Shown here piece after piece: positions 7,796 to 15,514 of a stretch of 16,477 bases of DNA. A program made the position numbers and the translations under genes. The stretch is from JACZUI01 sp965216725 (GTDB lineage: Bacteria > Actinomycetota > Acidimicrobiia > Spongiisociales > ZC4RG35). The first letter of the stretch is position 1. The number at the start of each line of letters is the position of its first letter. A model generated the notes under the pieces. That model worked only from the letters and a program-made list of their open reading frames with translations, did not search any database and was not told where the DNA came from. The stretch covers positions 1-16,477 of the forward strand of contig CBDCGI010000020.1 in NCBI GenBank assembly GCA_965216725.1, written 5' to 3'.

Positions 7796-7801
7796 TGGGG
7801 C

Positions 7802-9796
7802 ATGAGACGGCGACTACTGGTCGGGTTCCTGGTCGTGGTGTCGGCGATTTACGTCGTTTTGGTGCTCTGGGCGTTCACACGCATCACCATTGAGCCGGCC
7901 GACCTGGTGTGGACCCTGGTAATGGTGCCTGGAGGAGTGATACCTGCCTATTACCTGATTTGGCGCCGCCCCGGGCACCCGATAGGCGAGATGCTGGCGC
8001 TCGGCATGGTCTGGAGCCTCGTCTTGCTCACCATCTTCGAGATTCCGACTGTCGCCGTCTTCGAAGACAGAGGTGCCGAGTCGTGGATGTGGGCCCCGAT
8101 CTGGATCGCCCAAACGGCTGCTCTCGCGGGCGTCGTGATCATCTCCATCCTGCTGGCGGTGCTCCCTGATGGCAAGACTCAGACGACTGCGGAACGTCGA
8201 TTCTCCAAGTATTCGTGGGTAGTCGTCGCCTTCCCGACACTGGCGCTGTTCACCAATGCCGAGCTGACGCCACATTCGCTGTCTTTCCCGGGTGTGAGCG
8301 GAGTTGAAAGCCCGTTCTATGTCGAGAGTCTGGACGCCCTGGGGCCCTGGTCCTTGTTGGCGTCGAGCCTCGGCTACCTGGTGTTGTTCGGTGGTCTCTG
8401 GCTCCAGGTCAAGCGTTATCGGCGGGCGTCCCTGCGTCACAAGAAGCAGGTCCGGTGGGTGCTATACGCGGGGGTGGTAGCCGGAACTCTGGCACTGATC
8501 CCATTTCTCTTGAGCGAGCTCGGGTTCACCGGTGAGATCCCCCATACCGTCGCCTGGGTGGGTCTCCTCTCTGGTCTGGCGGTGGTGATCTTTCCGACGT
8601 CGGTTGCCGTGGCGGTGCTGGAGCCGAGTTGGGTGGACGTCGACATCGTCATTCGCAAGTCGTTTGTCTACGGATCCCTCTCCTTTCTGATTCTCGCCCT
8701 TTATGTAGGAGTGGCCGCTGGGCTTGGCCTCGTCGCCGGTCGCGCCGTCCAGATAGAGCTGGCAGTGTTCATTACGGTCGTTGTGGCGGTCGCCTTTCAA
8801 CCGGCCCGACGGTGGCTGCAGGGCCTCGCTGATCGGTGGGTGTTCGGGGAGCGACCGTCGACACACGAGGCCGTCGCCGAGATCGGTTCCACAATCGGCG
8901 AAGCGTCCGATCCCGAGTCGTTCCTGCCTCACCTTGCGGAAACGGTCCGGCAAACCCTGGGGCTGAAATGGGTCACAGTCGAGCTCGACAACCAGAGCAC
9001 GGCCGGCGCGGGCAAAGTGGAAGGTGAACCGGAGATGGTGGTCCCGATTCTCGACGGGACGAGAACCCTCGGAGTCATTCAGTGCGGCCCCAAGATTCGG
9101 GGCTCATGGGATGAGGAGGAGACGCGACTTGTCGCCACGCTGGCCGGTCAGGCGGGCCTGGCGATCGCCAAGAGCAGACTCGCGGGCCGAATCGTGACCG
9201 CGTCCGAGGAGGAACGACGAAGGATCGAGAGGAACATCCACGATGGAGCACAACAAGAGTTGGTGGCCCTCGTCGCCCGGCTCGGAATGGCGAAAAAGCA
9301 GGCAGCCAACGGTGGTGTCAGCCCTGACGAGCTCGATTCGCTTCAAAGCGAAGCGCAACACATCTTGTCGGAGCTTCGAGAGTTGGCTCAGGGCATCCAT
9401 CCTTCAGTGCTCGCAGATGGAGGGATAGTCGAGGCGATCGAGGACAAATGCAGTCACGCCCCGATCTCGGTGTCAGTCCATGCTCCGGCATCCGTTCGAT
9501 CCCTGCGGTTTGGCGACGAGATCGAAGGCGCCGCCTACTTCTTCGTCATAGAAGCCCTCACCAACGTTCTCCGCCACTCGGGCGCTTCGAGAGCCGATAT
9601 CCGGCTCGGCCTGGACAACGGCGACCTCGACCTGACTGTCGAAGACAATGGACGAGGGTTCAAAGCCGACGATGTGCAGCTGAACGGCCTGGCGGGTCTG
9701 GAGGATCGGCTGACCGCTCTCGGGGGGCAGCTGACGGTCGCCAGCGGAAGTTCAGGAACGACCGTGACCGCCACGCTGCCTGTGAGCGACCGATGA
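7802..9796 (+). CDS. multi-pass membrane sensor histidine kinase (NarL/HisKA_3 family)
   Basis: This 664-residue kinase has about ten membrane segments in its first 330 residues, then a cytoplasmic linker with DRWVFGERPS, a GAF-like region (about 350-470), a HisKA_3 dimerisation domain and a HATPase_c domain. The phospho-acceptor is His480 in the context RRRIERNIHDGAQQEL. The ATP-binding domain shows an N box EALTNVLRHSGA (Asn588) and a G1 box VEDNGRGF (613-620), then GLAGLEDRLTALGG. The sensed signal is unknown; the extensive membrane region suggests an envelope or lipid-soluble stimulus. I prefer ATG 7802 (MRRRLLVGFLVVV), which starts just before the first membrane segment and fits a leaderless promoter; ATG 7766 would add 12 residues and has TGAGG 8 nt upstream. 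The stop overlaps the regulator start (ATGA). Confidence 0.93.
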   Translation: MRRRLLVGFLVVVSAIYVVLVLWAFTRITIEPADLVWTLVMVPGGVIPAYYLIWRRPGHPIGEMLALGMVWSLVLLTIFEIPTVAVFEDRGAESWMWAPIWIAQTAALAGVVIISILLAVLPDGKTQTTAERRFSKYSWVVVAFPTLALFTNAELTPHSLSFPGVSGVESPFYVESLDALGPWSLLASSLGYLVLFGGLWLQVKRYRRASLRHKKQVRWVLYAGVVAGTLALIPFLLSELGFTGEIPHTVAWVGLLSGLAVVIFPTSVAVAVLEPSWVDVDIVIRKSFVYGSLSFLILALYVGVAAGLGLVAGRAVQIELAVFITVVVAVAFQPARRWLQGLADRWVFGERPSTHEAVAEIGSTIGEASDPESFLPHLAETVRQTLGLKWVTVELDNQSTAGAGKVEGEPEMVVPILDGTRTLGVIQCGPKIRGSWDEEETRLVATLAGQAGLAIAKSRLAGRIVTASEEERRRIERNIHDGAQQELVALVARLGMAKKQAANGGVSPDELDSLQSEAQHILSELRELAQGIHPSVLADGGIVEAIEDKCSHAPISVSVHAPASVRSLRFGDEIEGAAYFFVIEALTNVLRHSGASRADIRLGLDNGDLDLTVEDNGRGFKADDVQLNGLAGLEDRLTALGGQLTVASGSSGTTVTATLPVSDR

Positions 9797-10488
9797 GAGT
9801 CGTAATCGCCGAAGACCATTATCTGGTGCGGGAAGGGACCAAACAGCTCCTGGAATCGCAGCCGGGCATGAGGGTCGTCGCCGCCGTTGAAGATGGTGAA
9901 GCTCTAATAGCGGCAGTCGAACAGCACCAACCCGACGCGGTGATAACTGACATCAGAATGCCGCCGGATCATCAGGTCGAGGGAATCGAGGCCGCTCACC
10001 GGATCCGCGATGAACATCCCGAGATCGGCGTGGTGGTCCTATCTCAGTACGTGAACAGCCTTTACGCCTACGAGCTCTTCAAGAAGGGGACTTCGGGGTT
10101 GGCGTATCTGTTGAAGGATCGGGTGGGCGAGGTGGACGAGCTGCTGAAAGCCATCGAAGCCGTCGTTGCCGGCGACTCGGTCATAGATCCACAGGTGGTC
10201 GAGGGTCTGCTGGCACGGAGGGAGCAACTCGCCGGATCGCTTCTGTCGACTCTTACCGACCGGGAACGAGACGTTCTCGCTGGGATGGCACAAGGAAAAT
10301 CAAACGGCGCCATCTCGGAGAGCCTCTTCGTATCGCAGTCGGCGGTGGAAAAGCACATCAACTCCATCTTCGCCAAGCTGACTCTCAGCCCGGGCGACAG
10401 CGAGGTCCATCGTCGCGTCGCGGCCGTCCTCGCCTTTCTCCGCAACCAGGAAATCCCGCTCGAGGATGGAACGGGCAACGGCGGTTGA
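9793..10488 (+). CDS. LuxR/NarL-family response regulator
   Basis: This 231-residue protein is the partner of the upstream kinase. The receiver domain has the acidic pair Glu7-Asp8, the phospho-acceptor Asp53 (VITDIRMPP), Ser84 and Lys108 (LLKDR). A LuxR-type helix-turn-helix follows at about residues 154-196, starting LTDRERDVLAGMAQGKSN and including FVSQSAVEKHINSIFAKL. It starts at ATG 9793 within the kinase stop, so production is probably coupled; the frame is open upstream only as a shadow of the kinase gene. By position its likely targets are the divergent ABC exporter operon and possibly its own operon. The 65 nt after the stop carry no convincing terminator. Confidence 0.95.
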   Translation: MRVVIAEDHYLVREGTKQLLESQPGMRVVAAVEDGEALIAAVEQHQPDAVITDIRMPPDHQVEGIEAAHRIRDEHPEIGVVVLSQYVNSLYAYELFKKGTSGLAYLLKDRVGEVDELLKAIEAVVAGDSVIDPQVVEGLLARREQLAGSLLSTLTDRERDVLAGMAQGKSNGAISESLFVSQSAVEKHINSIFAKLTLSPGDSEVHRRVAAVLAFLRNQEIPLEDGTGNGG

Positions 10489-10541
10489 TCCGACTCGGCG
10501 TCTATTGCGGAGCGGAATGGCACCTGCCGCTTCGAGACGGT

Positions 10542-10547
10542 TAGTTT
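10542..10547 (+). promoter_or_regulatory. candidate -10 box for leaderless deoA transcript
   Basis: TAGTTT lies exactly at -12 to -7 of the deoA ATG (10554), with no Shine-Dalgarno sequence between it and the start. No good -35 box is visible about 17 nt upstream. The arrangement repeats that seen before upp and the lipoprotein gene. Confidence 0.45.
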
Positions 10548-10553
10548 GACCTC

Positions 10554-11852
10554 ATGGCCTTTACCGCTGTCGAGCTGATAGAGAGGAAACGGGACGGCGG
10601 TGTCCTGAGTGAGGACGCCATTGACTGGCTCATCCAGAACTACACAACCGGCGGGGTCGCCGATTATCAGATGGCAGCGATGGCGATGGCCGTGTACTTC
10701 AGCGGCCTCAACGCCGAAGAGCTGGCGTCGTGGACGTCGGCGATGTTGAACTCAGGCGAGGTGCTCGACTTCAGGCATATCCCGGCGGCGAAGGTCGACA
10801 AACACTCCACAGGTGGTGTGGGTGACAAGATCTCGATTCCGCTCGCCCCGCTGGTGGCTTCGTGTGGAGTAGCCGTGCCGATGATGTCCGGCCGGGGTTT
10901 GGGCCACACGGGAGGCACTTTGGACAAACTGGAATCCATCCCCGGATTCACCACGGGCTTGGATGGCGACCAGTTTGCAGATGTGCTCACCACCCATGGA
11001 CTGGTGCTGGCGGGTCAATCTGACGCCCTAGCGCCAGCAGACGGACGGCTGTATGCCCTGAGAGACGCAAGCGGTACTGTCCCATCAATCCCATTGATAG
11101 CCAGCTCGATCATGTCCAAGAAGATGGCTGAAGGGTTGGACGGTCTCGTCTTGGACGTCAAGACGGGTCCGGGCGCACTGATCAAGCCTCTTCCAGAGTC
11201 GAAGAATCTGGCCAAGACCATGGTGGAGATCGGTCGATCCTACGGCGTCCGCACTGTCGCTCTGGTCACCTCCATGCATCAGCCTCTCGGATTCGAAGTG
11301 GGCAACGCCAACGAAATCAAAGAGTCGGTCGACGTACTGCGTGGTGAGGGTCCCGACGACGTCACCGAGCTGGTAATGACATTGGGCGAGATAATGCTGG
11401 AATTGGCCCACGTGGAAGGCGGGCGCGATCTCCTCGAGACCAACGTGGCCAACGGAGCAGCCTTCGACAAGTTCAAGGAGGTGACCAAGGCTCAAGGCGG
11501 AGACCCGTCCGTGCTCGAGGACACGTCCAAGCTCGTAAAGGCGCCCCACCGCGGGCTCATCACCGCACGCTCGTCCGGCTACATCACACGATGCGATGCC
11601 TTGACCATCGGCCTGGCCAATGTCCGTCTCGGCGCAGGCCGCCTCAAGAAAGAAGACGCGATCGACCCCGGGGTCGGGACGACAGTCCACGCCAAGCTCG
11701 GCGATTGGGTTGAGACCGGAGATCACTTGGCCACCGTTCACTACGCGAACCCCGCGCGTTGGAAGGACCAACGAGTCACACTGGAATCAGCCTGGGAGAT
11801 CTCGGATTCTCCTCCCGAGCAGGTGCCGCTGATCCAGGAGCGCATCGAGTAG
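10554..11852 (+). CDS. deoA: thymidine / pyrimidine-nucleoside phosphorylase
   Basis: This 432-residue enzyme splits thymidine, and in some relatives uridine, with phosphate to give the free base and (deoxy)ribose 1-phosphate. The family signature SGRGLGHTGGTLDKLE is at 112-127, and the phosphate-binding block KVDKHSTGGVGDK at 80-92. Further conserved pieces are YALRDASGTVPSIPLIASS, MSKKMAEG and LVLDVKTGPGA, which hold the pyrimidine-binding Arg, Ser and Lys of the family. The C-terminal barrel-sandwich part is present (GYITRCDAL, GVGTTVHAKLGDWVETGD), so the protein looks complete. Sequence alone does not separate strict thymidine phosphorylase (deoA) from the broader pyrimidine-nucleoside phosphorylase (pdp). 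It is probably transcribed alone. Released uracil could be used by upp. Confidence 0.95.
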   Translation: MAFTAVELIERKRDGGVLSEDAIDWLIQNYTTGGVADYQMAAMAMAVYFSGLNAEELASWTSAMLNSGEVLDFRHIPAAKVDKHSTGGVGDKISIPLAPLVASCGVAVPMMSGRGLGHTGGTLDKLESIPGFTTGLDGDQFADVLTTHGLVLAGQSDALAPADGRLYALRDASGTVPSIPLIASSIMSKKMAEGLDGLVLDVKTGPGALIKPLPESKNLAKTMVEIGRSYGVRTVALVTSMHQPLGFEVGNANEIKESVDVLRGEGPDDVTELVMTLGEIMLELAHVEGGRDLLETNVANGAAFDKFKEVTKAQGGDPSVLEDTSKLVKAPHRGLITARSSGYITRCDALTIGLANVRLGAGRLKKEDAIDPGVGTTVHAKLGDWVETGDHLATVHYANPARWKDQRVTLESAWEISDSPPEQVPLIQERIE

Positions 11853-11910
11853 CTCCTATCGGCCAAATCGCGTGCAATGCTGGTGGTGATCTCTCCATGC
11901 GGGGTGGAAG

Positions 11911-11938
11911 TTGGGATATCGGGGCGGATAGTTACCAT
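11911..11938 (+). promoter_or_regulatory. candidate promoter of the etfBA operon
   Basis: TTGGGA (11911-11916) and TACCAT (11933-11938) are separated by 16 nt. Transcription would start near 11945, a few nucleotides before an ATG at 11948 that opens a 9-codon ORF running into etfB. TAGTTA at 11929-11934 is an alternative -10 box. Confidence 0.35.
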
Positions 11939-11947
11939 CGCCGCTCG

Positions 11948-11977
11948 ATGGATTACCAACGAAGAGTGACGCTGTGA
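11948..11977 (+). CDS. possible 9-residue leader peptide coupled to etfB
   Basis: ATG 11948 opens a short ORF encoding MDYQRRVTL, whose TGA overlaps the GTG start of etfB as GTGA. etfB has only a weak purine-rich stretch (GAAGAG) upstream, and the candidate promoter would put the RNA 5' end within a few nucleotides of this ATG. Translation of the leader could therefore deliver ribosomes to etfB. The peptide itself shows no recognisable attenuation signal such as a run of one amino acid. It may also be a chance ORF. Confidence 0.3.
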   Translation: MDYQRRVTL

Positions 11978-12732
11978 AAGTAATCGTCTGCGTCAAACAG
12001 ATCCCCGATCCGGCCACGCCATACACGCTGGAAGAGGGCACCCACTTCCTGGTCAGACCGGAGGACCAGATCCTCGACGACACCGATAGGTATGGCGTGG
12101 AGATGGGTCTGCAGATAGCTGAGCCCAACGAGGGGACCGTGACCCTGATCAGCATGGGACCGGCCGGCAACGGACAAGGGATCAGGCAGGCACTGGCCAT
12201 GGGCGCTGACGAGGCCATCCTCATCGAGGACCCCGAGCTTCGAGGCTCCGATGCCCTGACCACCGCGCGAGCCTTGGCAGCCGCCATCCAAGAAGCGGGC
12301 TTCGACCTTGTCATCGCTGGAACCGAGTCGACCGACGGCTACACCGGGGTCGTCCCCCAGATGATTGCCGAGCTGCTCGATGTGCCGGCACTCACCTATG
12401 CCACCTCCGTTGAGGCGTTGGACGGGAAGATCACCATCCACCGCCAGACCAACGCGGGCTATGACGTGGTTACCGGCTCACTTCCGGCCCTGGTATCCGT
12501 GACTGCAGGCGTGGTCGAGCCCCGCTACCCCACTTTCAAAGGAATCATGGACGCCAAGAAGAAGACCGTCGCCAACAAGAGCCTTGCCGACCTCGAGATA
12601 GAGGCCGCGCCGCCGCAAAGCGTCAGCTCTGTGACCGCCGCCCCAGAGAGGGGCGCCGGCGAGAAAGTCGAGGATGAGGGAGAGGCTCATCTCGACATCG
12701 TCGCCCTTCTCGAAGAGAGGAAGGTCATCTGA
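11974..12732 (+). CDS. etfB: electron transfer flavoprotein, beta subunit
   Basis: This 252-residue protein is the beta subunit of the heterodimeric electron transfer flavoprotein, which accepts electrons from acyl-CoA and other dehydrogenases and passes them to the respiratory chain via ETF-quinone oxidoreductase. It begins with the canonical MKVIVCVKQIPDP. The nucleotide (AMP)-binding stretch IAGTESTDGYTGVVPQMIAE is at 114-133, and the docking-loop region EPRYPTFKGIMDAKKK at 182-197. The GTG start is chosen because MKVIVCVKQ is the conserved N-terminus. Its stop overlaps the etfA ATG by one base (TGATG). No acyl-CoA dehydrogenase is visible here, so the electron donor is encoded elsewhere. 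Confidence 0.96.
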   Translation: MKVIVCVKQIPDPATPYTLEEGTHFLVRPEDQILDDTDRYGVEMGLQIAEPNEGTVTLISMGPAGNGQGIRQALAMGADEAILIEDPELRGSDALTTARALAAAIQEAGFDLVIAGTESTDGYTGVVPQMIAELLDVPALTYATSVEALDGKITIHRQTNAGYDVVTGSLPALVSVTAGVVEPRYPTFKGIMDAKKKTVANKSLADLEIEAAPPQSVSSVTAAPERGAGEKVEDEGEAHLDIVALLEERKVI

Positions 12733-13673
12733 TGGCATCGATCTACGTCTTCGCCGAGCAAGATGGCGACGGGCCCTCGATAACTGGCCTCGAGCTGTTG
12801 ACCAAGGCGCGCTCCCTGGGTGACGTCACAGTGATCTACCTGGGAACCGGCGAGGGCTTGGAGACGCTGGGAGAGCATGGTGCTCAGCGTGTTCTCACCT
12901 CCGACCCTGGTGACCGTCTCCCTTCAGCCCCACTCGCCGCTGCCCTGGCGGCGCGTGTAGCCGCAGAGGCCCCCGACCTGCTTATGTTCGGGCAGGGCTA
13001 CACAGATCGCGACGTCGCCGGCCGCCTGGCGGCCCGACTCGGAGTGGGTGTGCTGTCCAACGCCTCGGACGTGAGAATTGGCAGCGGGGGTGTCGAGACC
13101 GACCACGAGATCATGGGAGGCACCCAGGTGGCGACCGCCCGGGCTGAGAGGAAGCCGTTCATAGTGCTGGTACGGCCCAAGTCCTTCGCCGCCGAGCCGG
13201 CAGGTGGTAGCGCCCCGACCGTGGAACCACTCGAACTGCCAGAGGCGGGAGCTTCGGCCGCCATGGTCTTGGAGCGGCACGTCGAGGAGCGCGAAGGCCC
13301 CCAGCTTGGCGAGGCAGCCGTAGTGGTCTCCGGCGGCCGCGGTCTCGGCTCAGCGGAGGGCTACGACCTGGTCGAAAAGCTAGGCAAGATTCTGGGGGCC
13401 GCTACTGGCGCCACCCGTGCCATTGTCGACGCTGGATGGGTCCCCTATGCCAAACAGGTAGGCCAGACCGGCAAGACGGTGAAACCCGACGTCTACATCG
13501 CAGCAGGAATCTCTGGCGCCATGCAGCATCTCGTCGGCATGAAAGACTCGAAGACCATTGTGGCCATCAACAAAGACCCAGACGCCCCCATTTTCGCCGT
13601 GGCAGACCTCGGCGTGGTCGGCGATGTCCATCAGGTGCTTCCTCGGCTGATCGAGGCCTTGGAGGGTCGTTAA
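12732..13673 (+). CDS. etfA: electron transfer flavoprotein, alpha subunit
   Basis: This 313-residue protein is the FAD-binding partner of EtfB. The N-terminal domain resembles EtfB (residues 1 to about 180). The C-terminal FAD domain shows VVSGGRGLGS (198-207), VDAGWVPYAKQVGQTGKTV (232-250), ISGAMQH (260-266), NKDPDAPIF (280-288) and ADLGVVGD (291-298), all typical FAD contacts. A strong purine-rich ribosome site (GAGAGGAAGG, 12715-12724) precedes the ATG, which overlaps the etfB stop. The gene ends 9 bp before the end of the convergent sigma-like fusion gene, with no clear terminator between them. Confidence 0.97.
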   Translation: MASIYVFAEQDGDGPSITGLELLTKARSLGDVTVIYLGTGEGLETLGEHGAQRVLTSDPGDRLPSAPLAAALAARVAAEAPDLLMFGQGYTDRDVAGRLAARLGVGVLSNASDVRIGSGGVETDHEIMGGTQVATARAERKPFIVLVRPKSFAAEPAGGSAPTVEPLELPEAGASAAMVLERHVEEREGPQLGEAAVVVSGGRGLGSAEGYDLVEKLGKILGAATGATRAIVDAGWVPYAKQVGQTGKTVKPDVYIAAGISGAMQHLVGMKDSKTIVAINKDPDAPIFAVADLGVVGDVHQVLPRLIEALEGR

Positions 13674-13682
13674 GCCAAACGC

Positions 13683-14975
13683 CTAGTTGGGCTTGCCTTT
13701 TCCTTGTGGTGGTCCGCTGGTGCCGCCCGAATTGCCCTGGCCAGAGCCCGGGCCCTGTTGGTTCCCATTCCCGGGTTCTTCGGGTGGCTTACCTTGGTTG
13801 TTACCGCCGGCGTTGGAGCCCTCGCGGGCGATGTCGGCGACCCCTTGCCCGAATTCCTTGCCGTCGAGGCCCACTCCCGTCCCCCGGTTGTTCTCGAGGA
13901 ACTCGAGGATGGCGTCGACCTTGGCTTCGGCATTCTCGGAACCTCCCGCAACCAGCTCTCCCAGAGCGGCTGAAATCTCACTGGCACCGCTCGCGTCGCC
14001 TTGGTCGATGCTCTCTTCATAAGACTCGCCGAGCAGAGCGATGGCACGATCGGTATCACCGCGTGCGATGAGAGCACCTGCCTCCTCAAGCCTCTCCTGG
14101 TGTCCGGACGCCCCAAAACCGACTTCCTCCAAGGCCCGATCCAACCCATACAACACATCGCCCGGCACCGAGCTATCGGCCACCGCCGCCAACGAGGGGG
14201 CACCCAGGAGAGCGACGAGGAGGGCAAGACTCAGTGCGGGACGAGCCATGATCCTGTTCAGTCTCTGCCGGCGGCCATCTTCGGTCTCCTTATTCAGCTC
14301 CGATCGACTGGCTATGTCTATCGACTTGGCTTCCACTGAAAGACTTTCGACTGTGGGATTGGCCGGGCCTGAGATCGCCAAAGCGGCGATCGACTCAACG
14401 AGGGACGAGAGCATGGCTTCATCTGAAACGGCGATTACGCCATCGCTCTCCAACCGTGAGGAGAGACGGCTAGCGGCCGTCTCCAATCCCTCCACCCGCC
14501 AGAGGCTGACTGTGTCGGGCCGCCTTCGGAGCACATGGCCCGCCTCGGCGCAATCAAGACCGGCTCCGACCATGAGTGCTATCGCCTCTCTTCTCGACAA
14601 GTCGAGAGGCGCCAATGCGTCGTGGACTGTAAAGGGGCTGAGCACGTTTTTTGTCGCCTCGAGCTGACTCAGGTCGATCACTCTCGAATGCGACTCGGGG
14701 TTCAGCCTATGAAGGGTTTCCCTGGCAATTCCGAATACCCACGTGCGGAATGCGCCTTCGTCGCCGCGGAAACTCCGGATCTCACCGGCCACTCGTCTGA
14801 GAACCAGCACGGCTTGGCCTCCGGGATCGTCAATTCCCATAGCGGCGAAGTAGCCAGTGATCGGAGCCGACAGCCGAGAGTGGAGGGCTTCCCAGGCCCA
14901 ATACGAGCCCTTCTTGGCGTCATCCAGCAGTGCCTGAAAGTCATCAGCTTCCGCGGCGGCAACCGGGTCAAACAT
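13683..14975 (-). CDS. ECF-sigma-like / transmembrane / DUF5667-like fusion protein
   Basis: This 430-residue protein is an unusual fusion. Residues about 10-92 resemble sigma region 2 of ECF factors (DDFQALLDDAKKGSYWAWEAL, ending EGAFRTWVFGIARETLHRLN). Residues about 120-172 resemble sigma region 4 with its helix-turn-helix (LDLSRREAIALM, then LDCAEAGHVLRRRPDTVSLW). Both are degenerate. After a linker comes one membrane segment (about 246-267, PALSLALLVALLGAPSLAAV), then DSSVPGDVLYGLDRALEEV (268-285), recalling the PGD.LY..KRALE motif of DUF5667 proteins. A helical region (290-362) and a Gly/Pro/Gln/Asn-rich tail (about 386-430) end the protein. I infer an N-in membrane protein with the sigma-like part in the cytoplasm. 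The ATG at 14975 has AAGGG about 8-9 nt upstream. It is divergent from the DUF3052 gene. Function is unknown; domain calls are by eye. Confidence 0.75.
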   Translation of the reverse strand: MFDPVAAAEADDFQALLDDAKKGSYWAWEALHSRLSAPITGYFAAMGIDDPGGQAVLVLRRVAGEIRSFRGDEGAFRTWVFGIARETLHRLNPESHSRVIDLSQLEATKNVLSPFTVHDALAPLDLSRREAIALMVGAGLDCAEAGHVLRRRPDTVSLWRVEGLETAASRLSSRLESDGVIAVSDEAMLSSLVESIAALAISGPANPTVESLSVEAKSIDIASRSELNKETEDGRRQRLNRIMARPALSLALLVALLGAPSLAAVADSSVPGDVLYGLDRALEEVGFGASGHQERLEEAGALIARGDTDRAIALLGESYEESIDQGDASGASEISAALGELVAGGSENAEAKVDAILEFLENNRGTGVGLDGKEFGQGVADIAREGSNAGGNNQGKPPEEPGNGNQQGPGSGQGNSGGTSGPPQGKGKPN

Positions 14976-14992
14976 CCGTGTTTCCCTTACTT

Positions 14993-15004
14993 GGTACCAG
15001 TACC
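14993..15004. repeat. short inverted repeat in the divergent intergenic region
   Basis: GGTAC-CA-GTACC is a perfect 5-bp inverted repeat 18-29 nt upstream of the sigma-like fusion gene and 74-85 nt upstream of the DUF3052 gene. The 102-bp region it lies in must hold control signals for both genes. It could be an operator, but arms this short can arise by chance. Confidence 0.3.
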
Positions 15005-15077
15005 GGGTTTATCGGCGTTTTCGCCCAAAAACATGAGGATGGTTGCGTCGACCCGGAGCGGGAAGGAACATCCCCCA

Positions 15078-15500
15078 ATGGCCGGATACAGCGGCAAGCC
15101 GCTCCACCACAAGCTCGGGATTCAGCCTGGAATGTCACTGGGTCTGGTGAACGCCCCGGAAGGCGCACTCGATCTGCTTGGCGACGTGCCAGAAGGCGTT
15201 GACCTGCATAGCGACCTGAGACCCTCGAACATCTTCCTGGTGTTCGCTGTGACCGACTCTGAGGTCACGAAAGGATTCAACGACGTGGTTCCGCTTTTAC
15301 CAGCCGACGGGGGCCTGTGGCTTGCCTGGCCGAAGAGGTCGTCGGGTGTTCCGAGCGAGCTCACCGAGAACAGACTGAGGGACTTGATACTTCCCACGGG
15401 GATGGTGGACAACAAAGTGTGTGCCATCGACCAAACATGGTCTGGTTTGCGTTTCGTGGTCAGGAAGGAGAATCGCGACACCTGGGCCACGAACGACTAG
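15078..15500 (+). CDS. DUF3052 family protein
   Basis: This 140-residue soluble protein matches the actinobacterial DUF3052 family, whose function is not established. It begins MAGYSGKPLHHKLGIQPG. Its most conserved part is WLAWPKRSSGVPSEL (81-95), then LPTGMVDNKVCAIDQTWSGL (105-124) and a basic end (RFVVRKENR). I chose ATG 15078 because GGAAGGA (15061-15067) lies 10 nt upstream and the product then has the usual family N-terminus. An in-frame ATG at 15033 and the long open frame back to 14535 are less likely, since the latter runs antisense to the sigma-like gene. It stands divergent to that gene and is followed by the lipoprotein gene. Confidence 0.88.
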   Translation: MAGYSGKPLHHKLGIQPGMSLGLVNAPEGALDLLGDVPEGVDLHSDLRPSNIFLVFAVTDSEVTKGFNDVVPLLPADGGLWLAWPKRSSGVPSELTENRLRDLILPTGMVDNKVCAIDQTWSGLRFVVRKENRDTWATND

Positions 15501-15514
15501 CCGGAGCCGAGGCG

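Noticed and set aside
7814..8440. 208-codon minus-strand frame opposite the kinase membrane region
   Set aside because: It is polar and Arg/Gln/His-rich, the expected mirror of a hydrophobic coding sequence.
10497..10536. Possible terminator hairpin after the response regulator (CGGAGCG / CGCTTCG)
   Set aside because: The stem needs a G-U pair, the loop is about 13 nt, and no T-run follows.
11085..11771. 228-codon minus-strand frame opposite deoA
   Set aside because: Composition and lack of motifs fit a shadow of the deoA reading frame.
14535..15077. Long plus-strand open frame extending the DUF3052 gene upstream by 181 codons
   Set aside because: Most of it is antisense to the sigma-like fusion gene and has no family resemblance. 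A good ribosome site and the normal DUF3052 N-terminus place the start at 15078.
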